DNA of 24,104 nt from Nitrospirota bacterium (GTDB lineage Bacteria > Nitrospirota > Nitrospiria > Nitrospirales > UBA8639): NCBI GenBank assembly GCA_020355985.1, contig CP070628.1, positions 1,228,216 through 1,252,319 of the forward strand. Reading direction: 5' to 3'. The notes under the pieces were generated by a model that did not search any database, was not told the origin of the DNA, and was given only the letters and a program-made list of their open reading frames with translations. How positions within the stretch are numbered: position 1 is the first letter of the stretch; every line of letters starts with the position of its first letter. Of this stretch, positions 1 to 8,431 are shown piece after piece. The position numbers and the translations under genes are program-made.

Positions 1-261
1 ACCAAAGTGTTTCCCTAATTTTTCGACAAAATCCACATCCCCTTCACTTTCAGCCCCACGGAGACCATGATTCACATGTCCAATATTCAGGTCCCAATTC
101 CATCGTGAGGACAATGCCACCAAACACGACAACAAGGCCACGGAGTCGGGGCCACCAGAAATAGCAACCACAATGCGCTCTCCTGGACTCAATAAATCCC
201 GAGCCCGAATGGCTTGATGGACTTTTTCCTCTATTTTTAGAACCTCTGGTTGATTTCCCAT
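1..261 (-). CDS. tilS: tRNA(Ile)-lysidine synthase TilS, N-terminal part (runs off the window)
   Basis: TilS converts the wobble cytidine of the CAU-anticodon tRNA-Ile to lysidine in the cytoplasm, using ATP and lysine. Only the first 87 codons are present; the gene continues past the left edge. Reading leftwards from the ATG at 261-259, the protein shows the N-type ATP pyrophosphatase P-loop SGGPDS at residues 35-40, preceded by VVAI, and then HVNHGLRG at about 62-69, which is the characteristic second motif of TilS. The ATG directly abuts the TAG stop of ribF with no intervening base, so it is probably the last or a late gene of the tetrapyrrole operon and translationally coupled. No ribosome binding site separate from the ribF coding end is visible. 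The family is clear; the C-terminal domains cannot be seen. Confidence 0.93.
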   Translation of the reverse strand, partial: MGNQPEVLKIEEKVHQAIRARDLLSPGERIVVAISGGPDSVALLSCLVALSSRWNWDLNIGHVNHGLRGAESEGDVDFVEKLGKHFG

Positions 262-1233
262 CTAGCCATTTCCCTTGTTAGCCAGAAAAAGATTTGAATG
301 GCTATCTTTATACTTCTCTAAAATTTCTCTAGCCTGAGCACCATCATGATCCATTTGTTTCAAAAGATCATCGACATTGGGGAAAATCCTATCTTCTCTC
401 ACTCGTTCAATAAAGGAGACGGAAATGTCCTTGCCATACAGTTTCAGCATCTGATCAAAAATATGAACTTCCAAAAGTCGTTCACCTTCCTGAAACGTCT
501 GACGCCTACCAATATAGGCAACAGAAGAAAAACAAGCGCCATCTACTTCTGCCAAGGTGGCATAGATCCCATCCGCAGGAAGCACACGGTGAGAGGGAAT
601 CCGAATGTTGGCCGTCGGCCACCCCAATTGCCGCCCGCGTTTTTCCCCCTCGATTACTCTCCCTGTCAACCGATAAGGCCGACCTAAACATTCTCTCCCT
701 TCCACAACATTGCCGGTTGTCAAACCCTTCCTAATGCGCGTGGAACTCACAACCTCTCCACCCAACACCACAGGCTTTACCGGCTGAACCAGAAAATTTG
801 CCTGTTCTCCCAACCGTTGAAGATCCTGAATAGTGCCACTGCGTCCTTTCCCAAAGAAAAAATTTTCTCCTACCAATACCTGTCGAACCCCCAACCCTTC
901 ATGTAATACCTGCCGCACAAATTGATCCGGCGCCAGCGCAGCCAAGTCATGAGTAAAGGGGAGGATAATGAGCTCCGCTATACCCAGACCTTCGAAAAAA
1001 TCACATTTTTCGTGAGCATCGGATAAAAATTTTGGAACGGTACCCGGCCGCAACACTTCGATAGGATGGGGATCGAAAGACAACACCATTGGAACCCCTT
1101 TGAGGCGTCGGGCGCTTTCAACGACAGCCTCAATTAAGGCACGGTGGCCTAAATGCTGGCCATCAAAGTTACCAATAGTCAGAACAGGAAAAGAGGCGAG
1201 AGGAGCTGGCGGCAAACCTCTGGTGATATTCAT
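262..1233 (-). CDS. ribF: Bifunctional riboflavin kinase / FMN adenylyltransferase RibF
   Basis: RibF phosphorylates riboflavin to FMN and adenylates FMN to FAD in the cytoplasm. The 323-residue length is typical of the bifunctional bacterial enzyme. The N-terminal nucleotidyltransferase domain has [10 protein letters not shown] at 21-30 (the HxGH signature), a [13 protein letters not shown] block near 121-133, and SSTRIRKGL near 163-171. The C-terminal riboflavin kinase domain starts near 184 with [10 protein letters not shown] and contains GWPTANI at 204-210. Its candidate catalytic Glu is in LLEVHIFD (about 255). The usual NIGxRPTF segment reads YIGRRQTF at about 241-248, a mild departure from the consensus. 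The ATG overlaps the hemB stop (ATGA), implying coupling, and tilS follows immediately. It has no special link to haem synthesis beyond cofactor supply. Confidence 0.96.
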   Translation of the reverse strand: MNITRGLPPAPLASFPVLTIGNFDGQHLGHRALIEAVVESARRLKGVPMVLSFDPHPIEVLRPGTVPKFLSDAHEKCDFFEGLGIAELIILPFTHDLAALAPDQFVRQVLHEGLGVRQVLVGENFFFGKGRSGTIQDLQRLGEQANFLVQPVKPVVLGGEVVSSTRIRKGLTTGNVVEGRECLGRPYRLTGRVIEGEKRGRQLGWPTANIRIPSHRVLPADGIYATLAEVDGACFSSVAYIGRRQTFQEGERLLEVHIFDQMLKLYGKDISVSFIERVREDRIFPNVDDLLKQMDHDGAQAREILEKYKDSHSNLFLANKGNG

Positions 1234-2213
1234 AAGCCATTTGCATTGAGGAATTTGGCGGCATCTTTGGCAAAATATGTCAGGATGAGGTCAGCTCCTG
1301 CACGTTTAATCGAGACGAGACTTTCCATCATGACGGAGGTTTCATCAATCCATTCTTGCTGGGCTGCGGCTTTGATCATGCTGTATTCGCCACTTACCTG
1401 ATACGCCGCAACAGGGACCCTGGCCATGTCGCGTACTTGCCCGAGAATATCCAAATAGGGTAACGCCGGCTTGACCATAACAATATCGGCCCCTTCCTCA
1501 AGATCGAGTTCGACTTCCCGCAAGGCTTCTCGCGCATTGGCTGAATCCATTTGATACGAGCGTCGATCACCGAAGGACGGACTGGAAAAGGCCGCATCTC
1601 GAAATGGGGCATATAAGGCAGAGGCATATTTCGCCGAATAGGACATAATCGGCATTTCGGTATAGCCTTGTTGGTCTAGTGCCTCACGAATGGCTTTGAC
1701 ACGTCCATCCATCATATCCGACGGGGCCACCATATCCACACCCGCTTCAGCATGGCTGAGCGCCATCCTCTGAAGACAATTCAACGTTTCATCATTAATA
1801 ATCCGGCCGTCCCGGACAATGCCGCAGTGCCCGTGGGAAGTATATTCATCAATGCACACATCGGTAATAACCATCAATTGGGGAAGTTTCGCTTTCAGCG
1901 TCCGAACGGCACATTGCACGACACCATCTTTTTCAAAGGCCGCAGACCCTCGTTCATCCTTCTGTTCCGGAATTCCAAAGAGAATAACCGCCGGGATCCC
2001 TAGCTCCCAAGCCTCAGATGCCTCTGGCACAAGACGATCAACCGACCAACGAAATTGGCCCGGCATAGAATTGATTGGCTCCTGTTTGTTCTCTCCAAAT
2101 GTGACAAACAGGGGATAAATCAAATCCGCAGGAGTTAACTGTGTCTCACGCACCATACGTCTTAATGAAGCATGCTGACGGAGTCGCCGCAATCGGTGAA
2201 CGGGAAATCCCAT
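1230..2213 (-). CDS. hemB: Delta-aminolevulinic acid dehydratase (porphobilinogen synthase) HemB
   Basis: HemB condenses two 5-aminolevulinates to porphobilinogen in the cytoplasm, the first common step of tetrapyrrole synthesis. At 327 residues it is full length. The two Schiff-base lysines are K195 in SYSAKYAS and K248 in [10 protein letters not shown]. The metal-site segment [13 protein letters not shown] at 118-130 has C120 and C130, but Asp at 122, where the classical zinc enzymes carry a third cysteine. The metal site is therefore a Cys/Asp/Cys hybrid. The start ATG is preceded by AGGA about 7 bases upstream. The gene lies 115 bases downstream of the CBS-domain gene with no terminator between them, so it is probably in the same operon; the stop overlaps the ribF start. 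Confidence 0.97.
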   Translation of the reverse strand: MGFPVHRLRRLRQHASLRRMVRETQLTPADLIYPLFVTFGENKQEPINSMPGQFRWSVDRLVPEASEAWELGIPAVILFGIPEQKDERGSAAFEKDGVVQCAVRTLKAKLPQLMVITDVCIDEYTSHGHCGIVRDGRIINDETLNCLQRMALSHAEAGVDMVAPSDMMDGRVKAIREALDQQGYTEMPIMSYSAKYASALYAPFRDAAFSSPSFGDRRSYQMDSANAREALREVELDLEEGADIVMVKPALPYLDILGQVRDMARVPVAAYQVSGEYSMIKAAAQQEWIDETSVMMESLVSIKRAGADLILTYFAKDAAKFLNANGL

Positions 2214-2328
2214 CTTTGTTCCTATTTATGTCCTAATAGTTTTTGATTGATACATCTTTGGTTACGAGCACGATGACATCATGTCGGCATGGAATATTTC
2301 GCCAATATCTCATCCAAAACTCTTCATT

Positions 2329-2721
2329 CTATTTTCGAGGAAGATTGGTTAAAAAAACGACAAGATCCCGTACAGAAATCATCCCAACCATTTGCCCGTC
2401 CTTGGTAATACCCAAATGCCGGATATGTTGTTTGGCCATCACATCATTGGCATCTAACAAGGTACGATTGCCTTCAATCGACGCAATGGGGGCGGACATA
2501 ATTTTTTCGACCGTCGTGGTGAGAGGATCAGCTCCCGCCGCAACGACTCTTCGCACTAAATCCGTGTCAGTCAAAATCCCAATGATTTCTTCCCCACTCG
2601 TGATAAAGATACTGCCAATTCCGTTATCGCGCATCATTTCCGCAGCAGTCTTAACCGAAACATCCCGGTCAACTTTGACAATTTTTTCTAAGGGAACCAT
2701 ACACGACTTAACAGGAACCAT
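2329..2721 (-). CDS. Small stand-alone CBS-pair protein inside the haem operon
   Basis: This 130-residue protein is made almost entirely of two CBS motifs (about residues 8-62 and 70-128). Typical phrases are GIGSIFIT followed by GILTDTDLVRRV in the first, and HLGITKDGQMVGMISVRDLV in the second. CBS pairs usually bind adenosyl ligands such as AMP, ATP or S-adenosylmethionine and act as sensors. No catalytic domain, membrane segment or signal peptide is attached. A strong ribosome binding site (GGAGGAG) lies 7 bases before the ATG at 2721-2719. The gene sits between cobA-hemD, whose product uses S-adenosylmethionine, and hemB, so a regulatory role in tetrapyrrole flux is a reasonable inference but unproven. 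The upstream gap carries palindromes and a tandem repeat. Confidence 0.9.
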   Translation of the reverse strand: MVPVKSCMVPLEKIVKVDRDVSVKTAAEMMRDNGIGSIFITSGEEIIGILTDTDLVRRVVAAGADPLTTTVEKIMSAPIASIEGNRTLLDANDVMAKQHIRHLGITKDGQMVGMISVRDLVVFLTNLPRK

Positions 2722-2744
2722 GGCTCTACTCCTCCAATCAATCG

Positions 2745-2763
2745 GTTAACATAATATGTTGAC
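2745..2763. promoter_or_regulatory. 19-bp imperfect palindrome upstream of the CBS-domain gene
   Basis: GTTAACATAATATGTTGAC is a dyad centred on one A: the inner AACATA-A-TATGTT arms are perfect, and the extended 9-base arms have one mismatch. It lies 23 bases before the start codon of the CBS gene (minus strand), just upstream of its ribosome binding site. It could be a regulator binding site or include a minus-strand -10 element (TATTAT); no good -35 accompanies it. Confidence 0.4.
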
Positions 2764-2820
2764 AGCGTGGTCTGTCCTCATTTGAATGCCGACAGCGTAA
2801 TCTGCCATCATTTCCATTTT
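2761..2820. repeat. Two tandem ~30-bp units, each containing a GACAG-N6-CTGYC dyad
   Basis: Two adjacent units start at 2761 and 2791 with a period of exactly 30. Both begin GACAGCGT, then share TCTG and TCATTT; 19 of the first 23 positions match by eye. Within each unit GACAG is followed after six bases by CTGTC (first) or CTGCC (second), an inverted repeat. The block fills the gap between the cobA-hemD stop and the CBS gene and abuts the palindrome at 2745-2763. It may be an operator array or a small intergenic repeat family; the sequence alone does not decide. Confidence 0.5.
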
Positions 2821-2822
2821 CC

Positions 2823-4379
2823 TTATAGGGACACGTTGGCGTGAATCTGATTCGCATGGGCCACAATCGCATCGACTAGTGCAGGTACCGTATTTTCCTC
2901 AGCCACAATATCCACCGACAACCCTTCAGCTTGAACCGTTTGTGCGGTGATCGGACCAATGCATGCCACGGTGGTATGTTGTATCAGCTTGTGCATCTCC
3001 TGACGATCAGCAAATAACTGGCAAAAATTTTTGACCGTCGAGGAACTTGTAAACGTCAAATACTGAATGTCTTGATTATGAAAACGATTGGCGATGGGCT
3101 CTCGTTCCGTTTGGGGTGGAACCGCTTGATAGCCATGGACAACCCGAACAGATGCTCCCATCTCCGCCAATTGTTGAGGTAGAAGCTCCCGAGCCACTTT
3201 CGCACGAGGGATCAACACTTTTTGGCCTTTCATTTCTAATCCTCCTAGGGCTTCCAAAATCCCTTCAGCCTGAAATTCTTTAGGGACCAGGTCGGCCACA
3301 ATTCCCCAGCGATTCGCTTCTGCTTTGGTCTGAGGGCCAATACAACAGACTCGTGCATTCCCAAAACTGCGAGCATCTTTTTTCTGAAACCACAACCGCC
3401 CCATAAAGGCCTTCACGCCGTTTACGCTCGTAAAGATGACCCAATCATAGGTGGAAAGCTCCTGAATAGCCTCATCAACAGGTCCCCAACTCTCGGGAGG
3501 ACGAATTTCCAATGTCGGACATTCAATGGGTTCAGCCCCCAGTTCGGCCAATAAATTGGACAACGCCGGCGCTTGTTCACGCGGTCGGGTCACTAAAATC
3601 CCTTTTCCAAACAACGGTCGAGTTTCACACCAATTCAGACGGTCACGCAATCGAACCACCTCTCCCACGACGATAACAGTTGGCGGACTGAAATCGGCTT
3701 TGGTGACCTTACCCACAATATCCGCTAAGGTCCCCACAACGGTTTGTTGCCGCGCATACGTCCCCCATCGAATGGCCGCAACTGGCGTTGTCGAAGATTT
3801 CCCTTCCTGTATCAAACGATTAACAATTTGTGGAAGATTTTTTGTCCCCATTAAAAAGACAAGAGTCCCTTCGGAAGAAGCCAAGCGAGGCCATTCCATG
3901 ACGCTAGAGGACTTCGTTGGATCTTCGTGCCCGGTCACCAAGGCGACGGTCGAAGCCAGGGTTCGGTGTGTTACAGGAATCCCTGCATACGCCGTCACGG
4001 CCACTGCGGCTGTGACTCCAGGAATAACCGTAAATGGGATTCCTGCTTCAGCGATGGTTTCGGCCTCTTCTCCCCCACGCCCGAATACGAAAGGATCACC
4101 GCCCTTCAGGCGTACGACACATTTTCCTTCCTGGGCCTTATTAACTAACAGCGCGTTGATTTCTTTTTGATCCCGATACGATCCACGACCTTTTCGACCG
4201 ACATAAATCCGCTCAGCATTTACAGGCACGTGCCTTAACAACTCGGAGTTGGCTAAATGATCGTAAAGTACAACATCGGCGACCTCCAGGCATTCTTTCC
4301 CACGCAATGTCAGCAACTTGGGATCACCTGGACCGGCACCAACAAGATACACATGCGCTCTTTTTCGGGCATTCCTCAT
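2823..4379 (-). CDS. cobA-hemD: Fused uroporphyrinogen-III C-methyltransferase (CobA) and uroporphyrinogen-III synthase (HemD)
   Basis: This 518-residue cytoplasmic protein joins two enzymes. Residues about 8-250 are a SUMT/CobA methyltransferase with GAGPGDP (14-20), the GGDPFVFGRGGEE loop (93-105) and PGVTAA (120-125). It makes precorrin-2 from uroporphyrinogen III using S-adenosylmethionine, leading to sirohaem, haem d1 or cobalamin. From about 258 (GILVTRPREQA) a HemD domain follows, which closes and inverts hydroxymethylbilane to uroporphyrinogen III. It contains DWVIFTSVNGVKAF and, near the C-terminus, LTFTSSSTVKNF. The start ATG lies three bases after the hemC stop, so it is coupled. 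Such fusions occur in several phyla. Because HemD feeds CobA directly, the fusion may channel substrate. A 103-base gap with repeats follows. Confidence 0.95.
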   Translation of the reverse strand: MRNARKRAHVYLVGAGPGDPKLLTLRGKECLEVADVVLYDHLANSELLRHVPVNAERIYVGRKGRGSYRDQKEINALLVNKAQEGKCVVRLKGGDPFVFGRGGEEAETIAEAGIPFTVIPGVTAAVAVTAYAGIPVTHRTLASTVALVTGHEDPTKSSSVMEWPRLASSEGTLVFLMGTKNLPQIVNRLIQEGKSSTTPVAAIRWGTYARQQTVVGTLADIVGKVTKADFSPPTVIVVGEVVRLRDRLNWCETRPLFGKGILVTRPREQAPALSNLLAELGAEPIECPTLEIRPPESWGPVDEAIQELSTYDWVIFTSVNGVKAFMGRLWFQKKDARSFGNARVCCIGPQTKAEANRWGIVADLVPKEFQAEGILEALGGLEMKGQKVLIPRAKVARELLPQQLAEMGASVRVVHGYQAVPPQTEREPIANRFHNQDIQYLTFTSSSTVKNFCQLFADRQEMHKLIQHTTVACIGPITAQTVQAEGLSVDIVAEENTVPALVDAIVAHANQIHANVSL

Positions 4380-4382
4380 TTG

Positions 4383-5330
4383 TTATGCGGCCCCATAGAT
4401 TTCTTGCAGAATCGGTTGCGCGCCACGATCTAATAATTCTTCGGCCACTTTTCTTCCAATGGATTCCGCCTCGGACATCGCTCCAGACAACGAATGCCGT
4501 ACATATCGTTTCCCATCAAGAGATATGACTAAGCCATCCAACGTAAGACTTTCCCCCTGAAGGACTGCATGCCCGGCAATTGGCACTTGGCAACCGCCTT
4601 CTAATCGCTTCAAGAAGGCTCGCTCGGCAGCCACCGTCACCCGCGTGGGCGGATGCTCAAGCTTACAGACAAGATTACGCACAAAGTCATCATCTTCACG
4701 ACCTTCAATACCTAGAGCACCCTGTCCAATCGCCGGGAGACTGACATCGACGGGAAGACATTCCGTAATATGAGCATCCCACCCTAAACGCTTCAACCCC
4801 GAAGCTGCCAGCACAATTGCATCAAAGTGGTTCTCCTGAAGCTTGCGGAGTCGTGTATCCACATTGCCTCGTAACATCTCAATTTGAAGATCGGAACGAG
4901 CATGTAACAATTGGGCCTGTCGACGCAAACTGCTCGTTCCCACTCGCGCGTGCAAAGGTAACGTATCCAATTTTTTTTCATCACGTGCAAGCAAGGCATC
5001 CCGTGGATCCTCGCGCTCCGGAACACAAATAATATACAAACCCGCGGGCAATACCGCAGGCAGATCTTTCATACTATGTACCGCAAGATCTATGTCTTTT
5101 CTCAAAAGGGCTTCTTCAATTTCCTTCACAAACAACCCTTTGCCTCCCACTTTGGCCAAAGGCACGTCCTGAATTTTATCCCCACTCGTTTGGATCCGCT
5201 TGAGAACAACGTCGAGATCGGGGGCGATCTGCTTAAGCTGTCGTTGGACCCATTCTGCTTGCCATAGAGCGAGTTGGCTGCCTCGGGTTCCAATGATAAG
5301 AGTAGAACGTTCTTGGCTGGCGAAACTCAC
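4383..5330 (-). CDS. hemC: Porphobilinogen deaminase (hydroxymethylbilane synthase) HemC
   Basis: HemC polymerises four porphobilinogens to hydroxymethylbilane in the cytoplasm. The protein is 315 residues, normal for the family. It opens with the typical IIGTRGSQLALWQ (about 12-24). The catalytic aspartate is D89 in HSMKDLP. Substrate-carboxylate arginines lie in TSSLRRQ (R136, R137) and LRGNVDTRL. The dipyrromethane cofactor attaches to C247 in LEGGCQVP. The start is GTG at 5330-5328, overlapping the hemA stop as GTGA. No ATG lies between it and the conserved N-terminus, which supports the GTG choice. It is translationally coupled to hemA and followed after three bases by cobA-hemD. Confidence 0.96.
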   Translation of the reverse strand: MSFASQERSTLIIGTRGSQLALWQAEWVQRQLKQIAPDLDVVLKRIQTSGDKIQDVPLAKVGGKGLFVKEIEEALLRKDIDLAVHSMKDLPAVLPAGLYIICVPEREDPRDALLARDEKKLDTLPLHARVGTSSLRRQAQLLHARSDLQIEMLRGNVDTRLRKLQENHFDAIVLAASGLKRLGWDAHITECLPVDVSLPAIGQGALGIEGREDDDFVRNLVCKLEHPPTRVTVAAERAFLKRLEGGCQVPIAGHAVLQGESLTLDGLVISLDGKRYVRHSLSGAMSEAESIGRKVAEELLDRGAQPILQEIYGAA

Positions 5331-6685
5331 AGACTCTCTTTCTGGGAAAGTGATTCCTCCGAAGCCTCATCTCCCACTTCGGGTTCTAATGACTGAGACT
5401 CTAATGAGTGGATCTCCCGTTCTCGAAGTTCGAAAAACCGTCGTGCGGCTTCAATGAACGCAAACCCATTTTGCGACTGGGCTTCGGCCTTTAATGTTAC
5501 CAACGGGCCATGAAGTAACTTATTCACAATGGCCGACGCTAACCCTTCGATAGTGATTCGCTCTTTTTCCGAGAGTTCACCTAACCGATGAAAGACTTTT
5601 TCCAATTCGGTCTTTTTTATATCTTCCGCTTTTTTCCTCAGAGCCACAATCGTCGGCGTAGCCTCAAGACCACGAACCCATGCCATCATACACTCAACTT
5701 CTCCTTTGACTAATCTTTCTGCCGTTTCCGCCTCTTTCAATCGCTCATCTTGATTGTGCCCCACGTGAGCCTTGAGATCATCAATGTCAAAGACAAAGGC
5801 GTTATCCACATCCTTGACTGCGGGATCAATATTGCGAGGCACCGAAATATCAATCAAAAAAATGGGCCGGTTCATACGTTGGTGAACTGCCCCCTCGATA
5901 TCATCTTTGGAAATCACAAAGTGGGGAGCTCCCGTGGCGCAAATGACAATATCGGCTTTAGGTAACGTACTGCGAAGCTGCTCATACGGGACCGCATGCC
6001 CATGAAAACGTTGGGCAAGCATTAAGGCTCGATGTTGATTGCGCGTGGCCAATAACACCTCTTTGACACCATGGTTTACCAAATGTTGAGCCGCCAATTT
6101 CCCCATGTCACCTGCCCCGACCAACAACACCACTTGTTGGTTAAGATTAGAAAAAACTTTTTTGGCCAATTCGACAGCCGCGTAACTGACGGATACCGCA
6201 TATTCCCCAATTCGCGTATTCGTGCGAACACTTTTCCCGACCGAAATGGCTTTTTTGACGACTTTATTCAGGATGACTCCTGACGAACGATGGGTGAGGG
6301 CCAACTCATAGGCCCCCTTCACTTGCCCAAGAATTTGTGGTTCACCAACGACCATGGAATCCAGGCTGGCTGAGACTCGAAACAGATGCGCAATGGCTTT
6401 TTCATCACTATAGCGGTACAAATGCGGCAGCAAATCTTCAGACGAAAGGGAAAAATGCGTCGCGACTAAAAAGTCTTCCAGCTTTCGAAATCCCCAATCC
6501 CCCTCCTCTACCACCGCATAGACTTCAACTCGGTTGCACGTTCCGAGATACATGGACTCCTTTATACCCGGATAAGCCATAAGCCGCCCCAAGGCTTCGC
6601 CCATGCGGCTATCAGAGATGGCCAATAACTCCCGAAGTTCCACCGGAGCGGTCCGGTGATTGAGTCCTAACACAATAATGTTCAT
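5327..6685 (-). CDS. hemA: Glutamyl-tRNA reductase HemA
   Basis: HemA reduces the glutamyl moiety of charged tRNA-Glu to glutamate-1-semialdehyde with NADPH, the committed and usually regulated step of the C5 haem pathway. The protein starts MNIIVLGLNHRTAPVELRE and is 452 residues long. The nucleophilic cysteine is C50 in LGTCNRVEVYA. VVGEPQILGQVK and the Rossmann motif LVGAGDMGKLAAQHL follow, then IFLIDISVPRNIDP. The reading frame is open a further 55 codons upstream, but that stretch lies inside the previous gene and the family N-terminus fits the ATG at 6685, which overlaps the upstream stop as ATGA. The C-terminal ~30 residues are Glu/Ser rich and probably disordered. Confidence 0.96.
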   Translation of the reverse strand: MNIIVLGLNHRTAPVELRELLAISDSRMGEALGRLMAYPGIKESMYLGTCNRVEVYAVVEEGDWGFRKLEDFLVATHFSLSSEDLLPHLYRYSDEKAIAHLFRVSASLDSMVVGEPQILGQVKGAYELALTHRSSGVILNKVVKKAISVGKSVRTNTRIGEYAVSVSYAAVELAKKVFSNLNQQVVLLVGAGDMGKLAAQHLVNHGVKEVLLATRNQHRALMLAQRFHGHAVPYEQLRSTLPKADIVICATGAPHFVISKDDIEGAVHQRMNRPIFLIDISVPRNIDPAVKDVDNAFVFDIDDLKAHVGHNQDERLKEAETAERLVKGEVECMMAWVRGLEATPTIVALRKKAEDIKKTELEKVFHRLGELSEKERITIEGLASAIVNKLLHGPLVTLKAEAQSQNGFAFIEAARRFFELREREIHSLESQSLEPEVGDEASEESLSQKESL

Positions 6686-7491
6686 AAATGGGCAATCGCC
6701 TGAGGGCTTTTCATCAGTATCCCGATAAAGGTCAAGATGACTCCCGCAAATCCCACAATCGTCAGATACGCTGCGCGTTTGGCTCGCCACCCCACGGTCA
6801 CTCTTCCCATGAGAACCACAAAATAAAACACCCAGGTAATCAAGGCCCATACCTGTTCAGGGTTCCAACTCAGATATGAACCAATCGTCAACTGTGCCGA
6901 AACCGCTCCGGTAAGAATACCTAGCGTTAGTAGGGGAAAACCAAAGAGAATGGATCGTTGATTTAACGCATCCAAAAAATCCAAGGGAGGAAGCTTAAAA
7001 TTTAAAACATTAAATTGCTTGGACTTCAACAACCGTTCCTGCATCAGGTACATCAATCCGGCCACAAACGCCACGGCAAAGCCGATGGTTCCTAAGATGC
7101 TCAACGTGACATGGACCCACACCGTTTGAAAGACCGGGGCAATGGTACCTGCCTCGACCGGCGCCAACGTTGCAGACACCATAGAAAGAAAGGCGAGTGG
7201 CAAAATAAAGGCCCCTAACACCTGTAAGCCTCGTTTTAATCCAACAACCAAAAAAACTAAGACTAAACCCCAGGCAAAAAACGACATGGCATCCCGAAAC
7301 GTCGTGATCGGAGTTTGCCCTACAGGTATGATGGTCATACCCAATGCTGCTGTATGGGCAAGGAACCCCGCACCCGTCACAAACACTGCCACTTTAACCA
7401 ACACTTCTGAACGATGGAGAAGAAATGCCAGAAAAAGGAGAGTACCCCCAAAATACAGACCCATTGTCAAAAAGGACAATGTTTCAGCCAT
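6682..7491 (-). CDS. CcsA/HemX-type cytochrome c assembly membrane protein
   Basis: This 269-residue, very hydrophobic protein has about eight predicted membrane segments and belongs to the CcmC/CcsA/HemX family. Conserved features are a histidine in the second segment (H46), H127 in VWVHVTLSILG, and a tryptophan-rich periplasmic stretch at about 205-220 (SYLSWNPEQVWALITW) that resembles a degenerate WWD haem-handling motif. Family members either move haem to the outside for cytochrome c ligation or, as HemX next to hemA, are linked to control of HemA level. Position as first gene of the operon directly before hemA favours the HemX-like variant, but the sequence does not separate the two roles. 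AAGGA about 14 bases upstream may serve as ribosome binding site. A promoter lies at 7535-7563. Confidence 0.88.
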   Translation of the reverse strand: MAETLSFLTMGLYFGGTLLFLAFLLHRSEVLVKVAVFVTGAGFLAHTAALGMTIIPVGQTPITTFRDAMSFFAWGLVLVFLVVGLKRGLQVLGAFILPLAFLSMVSATLAPVEAGTIAPVFQTVWVHVTLSILGTIGFAVAFVAGLMYLMQERLLKSKQFNVLNFKLPPLDFLDALNQRSILFGFPLLTLGILTGAVSAQLTIGSYLSWNPEQVWALITWVFYFVVLMGRVTVGWRAKRAAYLTIVGFAGVILTFIGILMKSPQAIAHL

Positions 7492-7534
7492 AGTCCACGC
7501 TCTTCCTTCTTAGAGGTAATACTACCCACTTTCG

Positions 7535-7563
7535 AGTATAGATATGCGCCTGAAGAAGGTCAA
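7535..7563 (-). promoter_or_regulatory. Sigma70-type promoter of the ccsA/hemX-hemA operon
   Basis: On the minus strand TTGACC (7563-7558) is followed after 17 bases by TATACT (7540-7535), close to consensus at both boxes with ideal spacing. Transcription would start near 7528, about 37 bases before the first start codon, leaving no room for a riboswitch. Confidence 0.75.
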
Positions 7564-7693
7564 GAAAATCAACGGGTTACTACCTTCAGCACGTTACCGA
7601 CAGCAAACAAATCTCCTAGACAATCTTCCACTCACTCAGTACCATGCCAGGCTTACTGAAATTTTGGCCTGACCAATTCTCTTAAGTCTCTCC

Positions 7694-8431
7694 ATGAGTG
7701 GCACCCTCTATATCGTCAGCACCCCAATTGGAAACCTGGAAGACATGTCCTTCCGGGCAATACGAATCCTCAAAGAGGCAGCCGTCATCGCGGCGGAAGA
7801 CACTCGCCGAACGCAAAAACTCTGTACCTATTATCAAATCAAAACCCCCCTCACGAGTTACCATGATTTCAACAAAGAAGAAAAGACCGCCATTCTGTTA
7901 CATCGGCTACAGGAAGGCAATCATATCGCCTTGGTGTGCGACGCCGGAACACCCCTTGTTTCAGATCCGGGGTACTATCTTGTCAGTCGAGCCGTACAAG
8001 CCAACATTCCCCTTGTTCCTATTCCTGGCCCCTCGTCCGTATTAACCGCTTTGTGCGTATCTGGCCTCCCGACCGATCGATTTATCTTTGAAGGTTTTGT
8101 GCCCAGAAAACCAGGCCTCAGAGAAAAGTTTTTTGAAAAACTTCAACAAGAAGTAGGGACGATTATTGTCTTTGAGACCCAGCATCGAATTTTAAAAACC
8201 TTACGGGTCATCAACAAGATTATGGGAAACCGTCAGATCGTGCTTACTCGAGAACTCACAAAACTCAATGAGGAAATTTTTCGTGGGTTTGTTGAAGATA
8301 TGTGCCAAACACTAGAGGGAAAAACCATTAAAGGGGAAATTACCCTATTAATTCAGGGGCAACCTCAAAGGAAAAGCAAGCAGATCTCTCTCCCCGAATC
8401 CCATCCCATTACGAATCTTCCTTTTGAATGA
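7694..8431 (+). CDS. rsmI: 16S rRNA (cytidine-1402 2'-O) methyltransferase RsmI
   Basis: RsmI methylates the ribose of C1402 in the 30S decoding centre, using S-adenosylmethionine. The 245-residue protein has the family markers LYIVSTPIGNLEDMSFRA at the N-terminus, AAEDTRRT near 33-40, DAGTPLVSDPG near 85-95, and IPGPSSVLTAL followed by SGLPTDRFIFEGF. It belongs to the same SAM-methyltransferase superfamily as CobA. It is shorter than the E. coli protein (about 286 residues), lacking most of the C-terminal extension. No Shine-Dalgarno sequence precedes the ATG (upstream bases are pyrimidine rich). It is divergent from the haem operon, and its last 23 bases overlap tail-to-tail with the TusA-like gene on the other strand. 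Confidence 0.95.
   Translation: MSGTLYIVSTPIGNLEDMSFRAIRILKEAAVIAAEDTRRTQKLCTYYQIKTPLTSYHDFNKEEKTAILLHRLQEGNHIALVCDAGTPLVSDPGYYLVSRAVQANIPLVPIPGPSSVLTALCVSGLPTDRFIFEGFVPRKPGLREKFFEKLQQEVGTIIVFETQHRILKTLRVINKIMGNRQIVLTRELTKLNEEIFRGFVEDMCQTLEGKTIKGEITLLIQGQPQRKSKQISLPESHPITNLPFE

Noticed and set aside
2243..2749. 168-codon open frame on the plus strand
   Set aside because: Antisense to the CBS-domain gene; no ribosome binding site and a low-complexity Ser/Thr/Ile product.
3526..4170. 214-codon open frame on the plus strand
   Set aside because: Antisense shadow of cobA-hemD, which has clear family motifs; the product resembles nothing known.
5327..6850. Longer hemA frame starting 55 codons upstream of 6685
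   Set aside because: The extra stretch lies entirely within the CcsA/HemX-like gene and does not resemble HemA; MNIIVLGLNHRTAPVE at 6685 is the family N-terminus.
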